Part shown: piece after piece, positions 1 through 7,454 of the stretch
Layout of the letters: each line of letters starts with the position of its first letter
Position numbering within the stretch: position 1 is the stretch's first letter
NCBI RefSeq assembly: GCF_021117425.1
Contig: NZ_CP088298.1
Location: 1,922,001-1,986,000 of the forward strand
DNA from: Brevibacterium zhoupengii
GTDB lineage: Bacteria; Actinomycetota; Actinomycetes; Actinomycetales; Brevibacteriaceae
Direction of reading: 5' to 3'
Length of the DNA stretch: 64,000 nucleotides
Translations under genes and position numbers: made by a program
The notes under the pieces: generated by a model
What the model was told of the DNA's origin: nothing
Database searches by the model: none
The model's input: only the letters and a program-made list of their open reading frames with translations

Positions 1-332
1 CCTCGGTGGGACTCCACGAGGCCGGCATTGGACACCACGAGCGCATCTGCCCGGCGGAGGCGATAGCCGATTGCGATCGGAGCCACGACAAGACAGCCGA
101 TGATGCCGATGGCGAACGCCCACATCCGCGGATTGAAGGCGAAGAGCACCCAGCTGACATTGCGTTCCACACTGCCTGAGACGATGAGGACCGAGAGGCC
201 GACAAGTACCGCGCCAATCACGAGCGCTATGAACAGAATGACGATGAGTTTCCGGGACGAGGTTCCCACGACGACACTTCGCCCACGATCCATGGCATGC
301 AGGGCAGCAGTGGTGTTCAGGGGCCTCGACAT
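1..332 (-). CDS. Membrane protein, C-terminus cut off by window edge
   Basis: An open frame reads leftward from an ATG at 332 and runs off the window, giving 110 residues that start MSRPLNTTAA. Two hydrophobic segments are visible at about residues 29-51 and 72-90, followed by a basic stretch and a segment ending ALVVSNAGLVE, which resembles the start of a bacterial PH-like domain placed after paired membrane helices. That family assignment is inference from a short tail. The start is supported by a TATTCT hexamer 7 nt upstream, the leaderless arrangement seen repeatedly here. It is divergent from the gene starting at 425. Confidence 0.7.
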   Translation of the reverse strand, partial: MSRPLNTTAALHAMDRGRSVVVGTSSRKLIVILFIALVIGAVLVGLSVLIVSGSVERNVSWVLFAFNPRMWAFAIGIIGCLVVAPIAIGYRLRRADALVVSNAGLVESHR

Positions 333-339
333 GCCTATG

Positions 340-345
340 AGAATA
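340..345 (-). promoter_or_regulatory. Predicted -10 (TATTCT), leaderless start
   Basis: TATTCT lies 7 nt before the ATG of the leftward membrane protein gene, with no Shine-Dalgarno sequence between them. Confidence 0.5.
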
Positions 346-424
346 CCCGTTGTGGAATAAATCGCGGCCATTCGGGGCTGTTCCCAATGACAGTGCCACC
401 AGCACATCGACGAAGGAGGAACAC

Positions 425-1111
425 ATGTCTGATGCAGACCGCGTAGTCATTCTCGGAGGCCACGGAAAGATCGCGCTCATGGCAGCACCCAAGTTCAAGG
501 AAGCCGGATACTCGGTGGATTCCGTCATCCGCAACCCGGATCAGAGCGCCGACGTCGAGGCAGCGGGCGCACACGCTGTCGTCCTCGACATCGAATCGGC
601 GGATACGGACAAGCTCGCGGAACTCTTCACCGGAGCAAAGGCCGTGGTCTTCTCGGCAGGTGCCGGCGGCGGCAACCCCGATCGCACCCGGGCAGTCGAC
701 CTCGAGGCAGCTAAGCGCTCCATCGACGCCAGCGTGCAAGCGGGAGTCGATCGCTATGTCATCGTCTCCTATGCCAGCGCGGGAGTCGACCTCGACCGGG
801 TCGATCCGGACAGCTCGTTCTACCCCTACGTCCAGGCCAAGCACGGAGCCGATGAGCACCTGCGTGCCAGTTCGCTGAACTACACCATCCTCGGGCCGGG
901 GGGTCTGACCCTGGAACCGTCGCAGGGCAGCGTGCTGCTGGCCGATGACTCCGGTGACGTCGACGGCACGACCCCGGATAGTGACACCCGAGTGACCTCA
1001 CGTGAACTCGTCGCTGATGTCATGACCCATGTCATCGCGAACGATGCCGCGAAGCGAGAGACCGTGAACTTCTACGACGGTGACACCCCGATCGCCGAGG
1101 CTGTGAAGTAA
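425..1111 (+). CDS. NAD(P)-binding SDR/NmrA-like protein
   Basis: A 228-residue atypical short-chain dehydrogenase. The N-terminus VVILGGHGKIALMAA is a Rossmann dinucleotide-binding loop (GGHGKI in place of the usual GxxGxxG). The middle holds VVFSAGAGGG and a YPYVQAKHGADEHL segment in which the Tyr and Lys match the YxxxK pair of extended SDRs. Such proteins reduce or epimerise small molecules, or act as redox sensors; the substrate cannot be told. The ATG at 425 is chosen because AAGGAGG lies about 6 nt upstream; the frame extends further up but without a ribosome site. A strong hairpin follows the stop. Confidence 0.9.
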   Translation: MSDADRVVILGGHGKIALMAAPKFKEAGYSVDSVIRNPDQSADVEAAGAHAVVLDIESADTDKLAELFTGAKAVVFSAGAGGGNPDRTRAVDLEAAKRSIDASVQAGVDRYVIVSYASAGVDLDRVDPDSSFYPYVQAKHGADEHLRASSLNYTILGPGGLTLEPSQGSVLLADDSGDVDGTTPDSDTRVTSRELVADVMTHVIANDAAKRETVNFYDGDTPIAEAVK

Positions 1112-1138
1112 GACTTCGCAACACAGACTTCGCGAGAC

Positions 1139-1179
1139 ACAGTGGGGAGATCGAACTCAGCGTTCGATCTCCCCACTGT
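1139..1179. terminator. Bidirectional terminator hairpin
   Basis: A perfect 18-bp inverted repeat (arms 1139-1156 and 1162-1179) encloses a 5-nt loop. It lies between the convergent SDR and RibD-type genes and has no long T tract on either side. Confidence 0.8.
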
Positions 1180-1240
1180 CATTCACAAGATTGTCACGCG
1201 CACGACCTTTACGCGCGCGACTGTCGTGCTCTCGACGTTG

Positions 1241-1885
1241 TCAGCCTCGATCTTTCCTGTTCCAGAGCTGGTGGGTCAGCCCACTCGACGAGCCGACAGT
1301 CTCGATCGTGAAGCGGTCCTCGATGCCGCTGATGCCCTCCCACAGAGAAACCCCCGTGCCCAGCGTGATCGGCACGATCGCCACATGCATGAAGTCGATG
1401 AGGTCAGTGGCAAGGAACTGGCGAATGGTCGACGGACCACCGCCGATGCGCACGTCAAGGCCGTCCGCGGCGTCGACCGCCTGACTCAGGACCGCCTCGG
1501 GGGTGTCATCGACGAAATGAAAGCGCGTCCCATTGGGAAACTCCATCGACTCCCGCGGGTGGTGAGTAAGGACGAAGCACGGAGTCTTGAACGGCGGTTC
1601 CTCGCCCCACCAGCCGCGCCACCCATCGTCGGGCCATGGCCCCTGCTGCGGCCCGAACTTCTTCCGACCCATGATCTCGGCGCCGATGCCTTGACCCCAC
1701 ATCGCGAACAGCGCACGATCCAATGTCACGGGCCCATCGACGCCGCCGATCCCCTCGATTCCTCGTCCGTCGAACCAGCCGAACAATGCTTGGGCACCAC
1801 CGATCGGCTCGTCAAACGTCACATAGTCACCGGCGGAATAGCCGTCGAGTGAGACGAATTGACTGTGGACGCGTGCTCGAACCAT
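1241..1885 (-). CDS. RibD C-terminal/DHFR-like reductase
   Basis: A 214-residue protein of the dihydrofolate reductase-like RibD C-terminal family: FVSLDGYSAG near the start, EIMGRKKFGP in the first third, TPCFVLTHHPRE in the middle, then VRIGGGPSTIRQFL and a C-terminal MHVAIVPITLGTGVSLWEG. These are the conserved strands and NADPH-contacting glycines of the fold. Many actinobacterial members have no known substrate. Start: ATG at 1885 with GGAG about 6 nt upstream. It is divergent from an HxlR regulator with an 84-bp gap, the usual arrangement for a regulator and its target, so HxlR control is likely. Confidence 0.9.
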   Translation of the reverse strand: MVRARVHSQFVSLDGYSAGDYVTFDEPIGGAQALFGWFDGRGIEGIGGVDGPVTLDRALFAMWGQGIGAEIMGRKKFGPQQGPWPDDGWRGWWGEEPPFKTPCFVLTHHPRESMEFPNGTRFHFVDDTPEAVLSQAVDAADGLDVRIGGGPSTIRQFLATDLIDFMHVAIVPITLGTGVSLWEGISGIEDRFTIETVGSSSGLTHQLWNRKDRG

Positions 1886-1969
1886 GATCACTCCGATGTG
1901 ATTGTCAGCGATGATTGAGCCAAGCGTAGAGTATAGTGATTGCTGATTGCAACCACTTGGGAGGAAGAT
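1886..1969. promoter_or_regulatory. Divergent promoter region, HxlR target candidate
   Basis: The 84-bp gap holds TATAGT at 1932-1937 reading right and TATACT at 1930-1935 reading left, so the two -10 candidates overlap. Nearby are two copies of the motif GATTGC (1938-1943 and 1945-1950). No well-spaced -35 is visible for either direction. Confidence 0.45.
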
Positions 1970-2461
1970 TTGCGAAGCGAACCGCGCTCGGGCTGCGCGA
2001 TCAATGCGGCCGTCGAAGTCCTCGGTGATTCCTGGAGCCTTATCGTGCTCCGCGACATCATGTTCGGCAATCGGCGCCACTTCCGCGAGCTCCTCACGCT
2101 CAACGACGAGTCAATCGCCTCGAATATGCTCTCCAGCCGCCTGAAGAAGCTGGTCGACGAAGGCCTGCTGACCCGGGCCGACACGATTCGCGGCCAAAAG
2201 GCCGCCTATTCCCTCACCGAGGCGGGGATCCAAGTCGTGCCGGTCATGGTCGCACTCGGTGCCTGGGGGATGAACCACCGCCCGACCTCTCCCGAGCTGA
2301 CCGTGCGCGCCCGAATTCTCGCTGAGTCGCCAGAGCTGGTCGATGATCTCATGGACGAACTGCGCGAGGCCCACCTCGGCGTTGCGCTGCCTGAGTCTCC
2401 TCGTCCACGGGCCTCGGAGCGTCTGCAGGCCGAGTTTGAGGCTGCTCTCCGAAGGCCGTGA
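1970..2461 (+). CDS. HxlR-family winged-helix regulator
   Basis: A 163-residue HxlR-type transcriptional regulator. The N-terminal CAINAAVEVLGDSWSLIVLR is the hallmark of the family, followed by FRELL...SNMLSSRLKKL (recognition helix) and a wing YSLTEAG. Members bind DNA as dimers and sense redox or electrophile stress, often through the N-terminal Cys, which is present here (about residue 8). Start is taken as TTG at 1970 because GGAGGAA lies directly upstream and the protein then begins RSEPRSGCAI, as usual; an in-frame TTG at 1940 is possible. It probably regulates the divergent RibD-type gene. Confidence 0.9.
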   Translation: MRSEPRSGCAINAAVEVLGDSWSLIVLRDIMFGNRRHFRELLTLNDESIASNMLSSRLKKLVDEGLLTRADTIRGQKAAYSLTEAGIQVVPVMVALGAWGMNHRPTSPELTVRARILAESPELVDDLMDELREAHLGVALPESPRPRASERLQAEFEAALRRP

Positions 2462-2496
2462 TCAAGGGGTTGATTCGGCGCGGCGCCTCGCAAGCG

Positions 2497-3450
2497 TCAC
2501 TTGAGGTGAGAGTCGGGCGGTGTGCGGCGAGGGGGCAGTGCGAGGTGATCCAAATGGCTGTGAGCGATGATCGAGACGATCTCGATCAGCTTGCCGTCAG
2601 CGACCGTGCATGCCATGAGTCCAATTGTGCGGCCGCTGGCAGTCGATACCAGGATGCCGGGTTCACCGTTGACGCCGACCCGACGAGCCTCAATCTTCTC
2701 CGGATCCCCACGCCTGACTGCGGCCAGCACGTCGTTTGCCCCCAGCTGAACCGCGTGGCCATGGGCTGTGCAGCGATGCCAGGTGACGTTTGGATCGAGA
2801 ACATGCAGCAGGGCGTCGAAGTCACCCTCTCGGGCAGCTGTGAGGAATGCATCGACGGTCGCGCGCCTCTGCGTCAGGTCCCCACTGGGGGCAGGAACAT
2901 CTTTGACCTTGCGGCGAGCACGGCTGGCCGCCATCTTCGCAGCCGCACTTGAGCGACCGATGACCGTGGAGATTTCCGCGAACGGAACTGCGAACAGGTC
3001 GTGAAGGACGAAAGCGAAACGCTCTTCTGGCTGCAGTGAATCGAGCACAATCATCATCGCGGGGCCAAGTAAGTCCGTCTGGATTGCGATATTTTCCGGG
3101 TCGTCCTCGTCGTCAGTGATTGCGGCGTCGGATATCCAAGAATCAAGAGACGATTCGCCGCGAGACGTGCGACGGCGCAGAACATCGAGACAGATGCGTC
3201 CGACGACCCTGGTGAGCCAGGCGCCGAGGTTGTCGATGTCCTCAGGGTCTTGTCTGTCCAGTCGGATCCACGCCTCCTGCACGGCATCCTCCGCGTCGGT
3301 GCCCGATCCGAGCACCTTCGCTGCGACTGCGGTGAGCCGCGGTCGATGGGTTTCGAAGTCCGAGGTCGGGAGAGATTCCTCGATGGCTGTTACCTTTCTG
3401 CGCCGCGCTGCGTCATCAGGGTGAAGGCCCGAACGGGCACATACGAACAC
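2497..3450 (-). CDS. SigJ-like RNA polymerase sigma factor with SnoaL domain
   Basis: An ECF-type sigma factor. Region 2 is seen in VAAKVLGSGTDAEDAVQEAW and LDVLRRRTSRG; region 4 in LQPEERFAFVLHDLF and FAEISTVIGRSSAAAKM. A C-terminal SnoaL-like domain follows (VDAFLTAAREGDFDALLHVL, then VNGEPGIL), as in SigJ/ECF41-type factors where this domain modulates activity. The start is unclear. GTG at 3450 is the only plausible standard start, but has no ribosome site and leaves 11 nt to the divergent neighbour; an AAAGG followed 8 nt later by ATC at 3384 would give 295 residues, nearer the usual length. The divergent DoxX-like gene is a typical partner. Confidence 0.85.
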   Translation of the reverse strand: MFVCARSGLHPDDAARRRKVTAIEESLPTSDFETHRPRLTAVAAKVLGSGTDAEDAVQEAWIRLDRQDPEDIDNLGAWLTRVVGRICLDVLRRRTSRGESSLDSWISDAAITDDEDDPENIAIQTDLLGPAMMIVLDSLQPEERFAFVLHDLFAVPFAEISTVIGRSSAAAKMAASRARRKVKDVPAPSGDLTQRRATVDAFLTAAREGDFDALLHVLDPNVTWHRCTAHGHAVQLGANDVLAAVRRGDPEKIEARRVGVNGEPGILVSTASGRTIGLMACTVADGKLIEIVSIIAHSHLDHLALPPRRTPPDSHLK

Positions 3451-3461
3451 GAAGGAACGTG

Positions 3462-3851
3462 ATGATGAATATCGTACTGTGGATTCTCGCTGACGTGCTG
3501 GCGATCGCATTCGGAATCGGCGGAGCCGCTCAGATCACTCTCACCAAGGAACGCTACCGTTCGCTGGCTCACAGCCAGCACTGGGTCGATGACTTCGGTT
3601 CGGGGCACGTCAAGGCGATCGGAACGATCAAGATCGTCGGCGTGATCGGTCTTATCGTGCCTCCAGTTGTCGGCATTCTCCCCATTCTGTCGCCACTGGC
3701 CGCATGTGGGTTGATGCTGGTGATGGCAGGGGCGGCAACGACGAGATTCCGGCGCAGCGAATGGGGCCTGATGACCGGCGACACGATCTATCTGCTGAGC
3801 TTCGCATTCCTCGCCTGGGGCCGATTCTCATTGGCACCATTTGGTATGTGA
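3462..3851 (+). CDS. DoxX-like small membrane protein
   Basis: About 129 residues with four hydrophobic segments (about 5-22, 48-68, 72-90 and 105-125), a short Lys/Arg-containing loop (LTKERYRSLAH) after the first, and AIGTIKIVGVIGL in the second. This is the layout of the DoxX-like family of four-helix membrane proteins, often found next to ECF sigma factors such as the one here. Role unknown; some DoxX proteins take part in redox or thiol metabolism. GTG 3459, ATG 3462 and ATG 3465 are consecutive in-frame starts after GAAGGAA at 3451-3457. Confidence 0.8.
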   Translation: MMNIVLWILADVLAIAFGIGGAAQITLTKERYRSLAHSQHWVDDFGSGHVKAIGTIKIVGVIGLIVPPVVGILPILSPLAACGLMLVMAGAATTRFRRSEWGLMTGDTIYLLSFAFLAWGRFSLAPFGM

Positions 3852-3897
3852 GTGCGAAGAAGGTCTTGTCGGGACTGGGGGGTGTGTGCTTCCATGG

Positions 3898-3929
3898 AGT
3901 AAGTGGTTGCGAAATGCAATTACTTTTAC
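3898..3929. promoter_or_regulatory. Imperfect palindrome, operator candidate
   Basis: GTAAGTGGTTGC and GCAATTACTTTTAC form an imperfect inverted repeat around GAAAT. It overlaps TACAAT at 3927-3932, a plausible -10 for the VOC gene, and is AT-rich compared with its surroundings. This fits a repressor operator for the VOC-SRPBCC pair. Confidence 0.4.
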
Positions 3930-3964
3930 AATCAAATGTACTCACCGATCTCAAAGGAGCGATC

Positions 3965-4297
3965 ATGTTCACCGGACTGATGGCCAGCATCACCGTCAAG
4001 GATCAGGACCAGGCGCGGGACTGGTATACGAAGGTCTTCGAGCGCGAACCCGACGCCACTCCCATGCGCGGACTGCTCGAATGGCATTTCGGAAGCGAAT
4101 TCGGGATCCAGGTCTGGGCCGAGCCACAGCGTGCTGGATGCTCGACCGCTGTCATCGGTGAGTCGGACCTCGACGCGCGTGCCGCCCGACTGGCAGCCGC
4201 TGGCATCGACCATGGCGGACCGCAGCCGGGCGGAGGTCAGCGGATTCTGCAGATCGCTGACCCCGACGGCAATCGAATCGTCTTCTCAGGTAAGTGA
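3965..4297 (+). CDS. VOC (glyoxalase-fold) protein
   Basis: A 110-residue vicinal-oxygen-chelate protein: SITVKDQDQARDWYTKVFE at the start, EWHFGSEFGIQVWAE in the middle and QIADPDGNRIVFSG at the end, a classic beta-alpha-beta-beta-beta module pair. Family members act as glyoxalases, dioxygenases or antibiotic-binding proteins; the substrate is not apparent. AAAGGAG lies 6-7 nt before ATG 3965; the upstream extension of the frame is not used. It is followed 13 nt later by an SRPBCC gene, a common VOC/SRPBCC pairing. Confidence 0.88.
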   Translation: MFTGLMASITVKDQDQARDWYTKVFEREPDATPMRGLLEWHFGSEFGIQVWAEPQRAGCSTAVIGESDLDARAARLAAAGIDHGGPQPGGGQRILQIADPDGNRIVFSGK

Positions 4298-4310
4298 GGC
4301 AGGGGCTCTG

Positions 4311-4805
4311 ATGAATCCCACGACCGACACCATACGACTGAGTACAGAGATCACACGTCCCCGTGGGGACGTGTGGGCGGCCTTCGTCGACACCGAGGCC
4401 AGGCAGCAGTGGAGCGCACCAGCCGGGGAGAGGCTCATCTACGACCGTGATGACTTCCGGTCCGGAGGCAGTGCGGAATATCGGTGCGGAAGCCCCGAAG
4501 CGCTCGAGTTCAGTGCGGCCGTCGACTACATCCACGTCGCAGAGGAGGAGTTCGCCGTTCACACCGACACGGTGTGGCACGGGACCGAACTCCTCGCCAC
4601 GGGCATGATCACCTGGTCCTTCGCCGACGTCCCCGTGGGGACGTCAGTGACGATCGTGAATCAGGTGGTGTCCTTCGTCGGTGCCGACATGATCGATGGC
4701 AGCCGGAAGGGTCACCGAATCGCCCTTGAACAGCTAGGCGCCTTCCTCGCCGGTCCAGGGCAGGTCGGCTCCAGCGCGACTGACGGTGATGGCCGCTCGA
4801 CGTGA
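4311..4805 (+). CDS. SRPBCC/AHSA1-like protein
   Basis: A 164-residue START-like protein: STEITRPRGDVWAAFVDTEARQQW is the typical opening strand and helix, FRSGGSAEYRCG the central sheet, and a final helix IALEQLGAFL closes the hydrophobic cavity. Ligand unknown. The C-terminal tail (about 20 Gly/Ser-rich residues after LGAFLAG) lies beyond the domain and overlaps by 72 nt the 3' end of the oppositely oriented sugar kinase. ATG 4311 has a weak ribosome site; it is probably co-transcribed with the VOC gene. Confidence 0.85.
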   Translation: MNPTTDTIRLSTEITRPRGDVWAAFVDTEARQQWSAPAGERLIYDRDDFRSGGSAEYRCGSPEALEFSAAVDYIHVAEEEFAVHTDTVWHGTELLATGMITWSFADVPVGTSVTIVNQVVSFVGADMIDGSRKGHRIALEQLGAFLAGPGQVGSSATDGDGRST

Positions 4806-5621
4806 GGCATTCTCGCCGAGGCGAGTGAGCGCGACCTCATCCAGGTCCCGAAGCTGTGGACTTGTGCCGTACAGATCGTGGACCAGGGAGGTCATGAAGG
4901 TGTCTCCGGCCCCGATCGTGTCACTGACCAGCACAGTTCCTGTCGGAACACTCACCCTCGCCGAGGCGGTCGAGAGGATCGAGGCTTCCGCTCCGCAGGT
5001 GAGTGCGACCAGTTTGGCTCCAAGGTGAAGGATCTGGTCGATCTGAGCATCAGCGCTCTGACCGGGATAGAGCCAATTCGCGTCGACATCGCTGAGTTTG
5101 ACGACATCAACCCGTGAGGCGAGGGACTCGAACCGAGCCAGTCCGTGCTCATGGTCTCCGATGATGGAGGGGCGGATATTGGGGTCGAAGCTCAGGAGTG
5201 CTGAGGAATCTCGTCCAGCCTGGAGCAGAGAATCGACGGCGCCGGCGCCGGGGGAGAGGAATGCTGCAATCGAACCGACATGGATTGCCGCCCAGTCGCC
5301 GTTGTCGACCAGTGACGCGTCGGGGTCCCAGCGCAGCGAGAATTCGTATTCGGCTGAGCCATCTCGTGACAGCAATGCTCGTGCCGTCGAGGTCGAGCCA
5401 GTCGGGCGAGCATGCACCCGAACGTTCGACTTCCGCAGGTGAGCCAGCAGGAAACCGCCGTGAAAGTCGTCTCCGACATCGGTGAGCAGCTCAACATCGT
5501 CGCCGAGGCGACCCAGGCCGAGAGCGACATTCGCCGGAGCCCCGCCCGGGGAATAGCGATCCGGTGTTCCGGCCGAGCTGACGATGTCGATGAGGGCCTC
5601 ACCGATGACAAGAATGCTCAT
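4734..5621 (-). CDS. PfkB-family carbohydrate kinase (fructokinase-like)
   Basis: A 295-residue ribokinase/PfkB kinase. The N-terminus ILVIGEALIDIV leads to SPGGAPANVALGLGRLG (PfkB signature 1) and GDDFHGGFL. The C-terminal DTIGAGDTFMT is signature 2 with the catalytic Asp of GAGD. This signature and length fit fructokinases, but ribokinase or another sugar cannot be excluded. It phosphorylates a free sugar using ATP in the cytosol. ATG 5621 lies 7 nt after TAGAAT (leaderless). No sugar transporter adjoins it. Its end overlaps the SRPBCC gene. Confidence 0.9.
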   Translation of the reverse strand: MSILVIGEALIDIVSSAGTPDRYSPGGAPANVALGLGRLGDDVELLTDVGDDFHGGFLLAHLRKSNVRVHARPTGSTSTARALLSRDGSAEYEFSLRWDPDASLVDNGDWAAIHVGSIAAFLSPGAGAVDSLLQAGRDSSALLSFDPNIRPSIIGDHEHGLARFESLASRVDVVKLSDVDANWLYPGQSADAQIDQILHLGAKLVALTCGAEASILSTASARVSVPTGTVLVSDTIGAGDTFMTSLVHDLYGTSPQLRDLDEVALTRLGENASRRAAITVSRAGADLPWTGEEGA

Positions 5622-5628
5622 GGGGTCG

Positions 5629-5634
5629 ATTCTA
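5629..5634 (-). promoter_or_regulatory. Predicted -10 (TAGAAT), leaderless kinase start
   Basis: TAGAAT lies 7 nt before the ATG of the PfkB kinase; no Shine-Dalgarno sequence fits in between. Confidence 0.55.
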
Positions 5635-5741
5635 TGCGCACGAGACTGTTCGGGTGTCTCATCAGCACGAATAGTACATTTTTAGTTCACCGGTCAGTTG
5701 TGCTGTCAGTTCATGTCAGTGGCGTCTGGAATCGTTGCCGC

Positions 5742-6200
5742 ATGGACAAAGACACCATGGAATCAGAAGTCAGAACGATCGTCGATGCCGCCTCAGCTCG
5801 CATCCTCACACCGCGGGAGGGGGAATGCTTGGTCTGCTACGTCTTCCGCCAGCTGGGAGAATTCGGCTGCGACGGCACTCATCGGTTCGCCCAGACCTTT
5901 CGGGACCGAACGGCTCCTCGAGCCACTGCCCTGATAGAACGTTTGGGAAGCATGGGTGCCTGCTGCTGTGACTGCGAGGTATTCAACAACGCCTACACCT
6001 TCTCAGAACGCCCGTGGATCACCGGGGCATCATTCGGTGCAGACATCGGCACCGGGTTCGAATCCCATGAGCCGGTCGACCTACGTGAGGAGTTCGGCAT
6101 CAACGAGCCTCCTGCAAAGATCTTCTATCTGTGCTGCCAGTTCGTACGTCGAGGCTCGACACAGCCGTGCCCGAACTGGGTGCGAATGAGTCGGTGGTGA
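5742..6200 (+). CDS. Cys-rich DUF2695-like protein
   Basis: 152 residues. A motif ECLVCYVFRQLGEFGCDGT at about 27-45 is followed by ERLGSMGACCCDCEVFNNAY, a Cys cluster (CCCDC) typical of the DUF2695 family, a short conserved domain of unknown function thought likely to bind metal. The C-terminal part (FYLCCQFVRRGSTQPCPNW) adds further cysteines. Eleven or so Cys in 152 residues is strikingly high for this genome. ATG 5742 is the first Met after the promoter-like stretch; the longer frame to 5412 runs over the kinase promoter and is unlikely. Confidence 0.75.
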   Translation: MDKDTMESEVRTIVDAASARILTPREGECLVCYVFRQLGEFGCDGTHRFAQTFRDRTAPRATALIERLGSMGACCCDCEVFNNAYTFSERPWITGASFGADIGTGFESHEPVDLREEFGINEPPAKIFYLCCQFVRRGSTQPCPNWVRMSRW

Positions 6201-6236
6201 GACACAGTGACATGAGATTCCGGCAGAATAGGGCAC

Positions 6237-7454
6237 ATGCCTCCACGCCTGCCGCTGTTCCTTGACTGTGATCCCGGAATCGACGACGCCATCGCCCTCG
6301 GATATCTGCTGTGCCAAGACGATGTCGATATCATCGGCATCGCAGCCTCAGGCGGCAATGTCTCCACCGCGCAGGTCAGCGTCAATGCTCAAGGCTGGCT
6401 TGAACTTGCAGGGCGTACGGACATCCCCATCCACCCGGGAAGCGAGTTCCCCACAGCTTGGTCTGCCGGCGACCTCGCCCGAGATCCTGTCGAAATGTCC
6501 CCGACAGAACCCGAATACGCCGACCTCACTCACGGCCCCACCGGGACCGGTTACGCGCACCTTCCCACCCCAACGACCGCGGCCAGCCCCACCAGTGCTG
6601 CGCAGGCATGGGTCGACGCAGCACGTGCCCACCCCGGAGAGCTCATCGGTGTCGTCATCGGACCGTCGACAAACCTGGCCCTCGCCCTTGCTATCGAGCC
6701 GGAACTTCCCCGCCTGATGGGGCGGCTCTTCATCATGGGCGGCGCCTTCAACTATCGCGGGAACACTCACCCGACCACCGAATGGAACGTCACCTTCGAT
6801 CCCGAAGCGACGGCGACTGTCATCGCCGCCTTCGATCACGCCCACAGTCAGGGCACTCTTCGGGCCCTACCGGTCATCGCCCCCATCGAAGCCACCGAGG
6901 CGCTTGAGATGACGCCCGCACGGTTGAGAACAATCCTCGACAGAGCTCCGTCACTCCACGAGAGGGCAGGAGAGCCATCAACTGCTGGTGAGACATGGGA
7001 TGCCTGGCTGGCCCAGATGGCAGAAGCCCTGCGTTTCTACTTCGAATTCCACGAATGGGACGGACTGGGATACATCGCACACATCCATGACCCCTTCGTC
7101 CTTGCCTGCGCACTCGAGTGGGCACGCAGAGACTCCGGCAGACCCACCTCGGCGGGCAAGGAAGAGCCCATTGCGAACGGAACCCGAGGCACACTGCCCT
7201 GGGCGAGCACGATCTGTGCGCCCGTCGACGTCGAACTCACCGGTAAACTCACACGTGGCGAAACCGTCGCCGATTGGCTGGGACGGTGGGGGAAGGGCGT
7301 CAACGCCGAGATCATCCGCACGATCGATGCGCAGACCTTCCTCGACCACCTCGGCGAAACACTGAGCAAAGGACCCCAACATGACTATGACGCCCAAGCA
7401 GTCTGGGCAGGGGCCGACACACACCGTCGGTCCCGCACAAACCCAGAGCGATAA
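6237..7454 (+). CDS. Inosine-uridine-preferring nucleoside hydrolase
   Basis: A 405-residue nucleoside hydrolase that cleaves the N-glycosidic bond of (deoxy)ribonucleosides to base and sugar. The Ca-binding DCDPGIDDAIAL motif is at about residues 10-21; VVIGPSTNLALAL and FIMGGAFNYRGN (with E/N ligands in TTEWNVTFDPEA) form the active site; HIHDPFVLACAL provides the late His-Asp. It is longer than usual (about 310-350) owing to insertions near 265-285 and 310-325 and a C-terminal tail. The last 74 nt overlap the ECF S-component gene, so salvage and uptake are tied together. Confidence 0.92.
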   Translation: MPPRLPLFLDCDPGIDDAIALGYLLCQDDVDIIGIAASGGNVSTAQVSVNAQGWLELAGRTDIPIHPGSEFPTAWSAGDLARDPVEMSPTEPEYADLTHGPTGTGYAHLPTPTTAASPTSAAQAWVDAARAHPGELIGVVIGPSTNLALALAIEPELPRLMGRLFIMGGAFNYRGNTHPTTEWNVTFDPEATATVIAAFDHAHSQGTLRALPVIAPIEATEALEMTPARLRTILDRAPSLHERAGEPSTAGETWDAWLAQMAEALRFYFEFHEWDGLGYIAHIHDPFVLACALEWARRDSGRPTSAGKEEPIANGTRGTLPWASTICAPVDVELTGKLTRGETVADWLGRWGKGVNAEIIRTIDAQTFLDHLGETLSKGPQHDYDAQAVWAGADTHRRSRTNPER

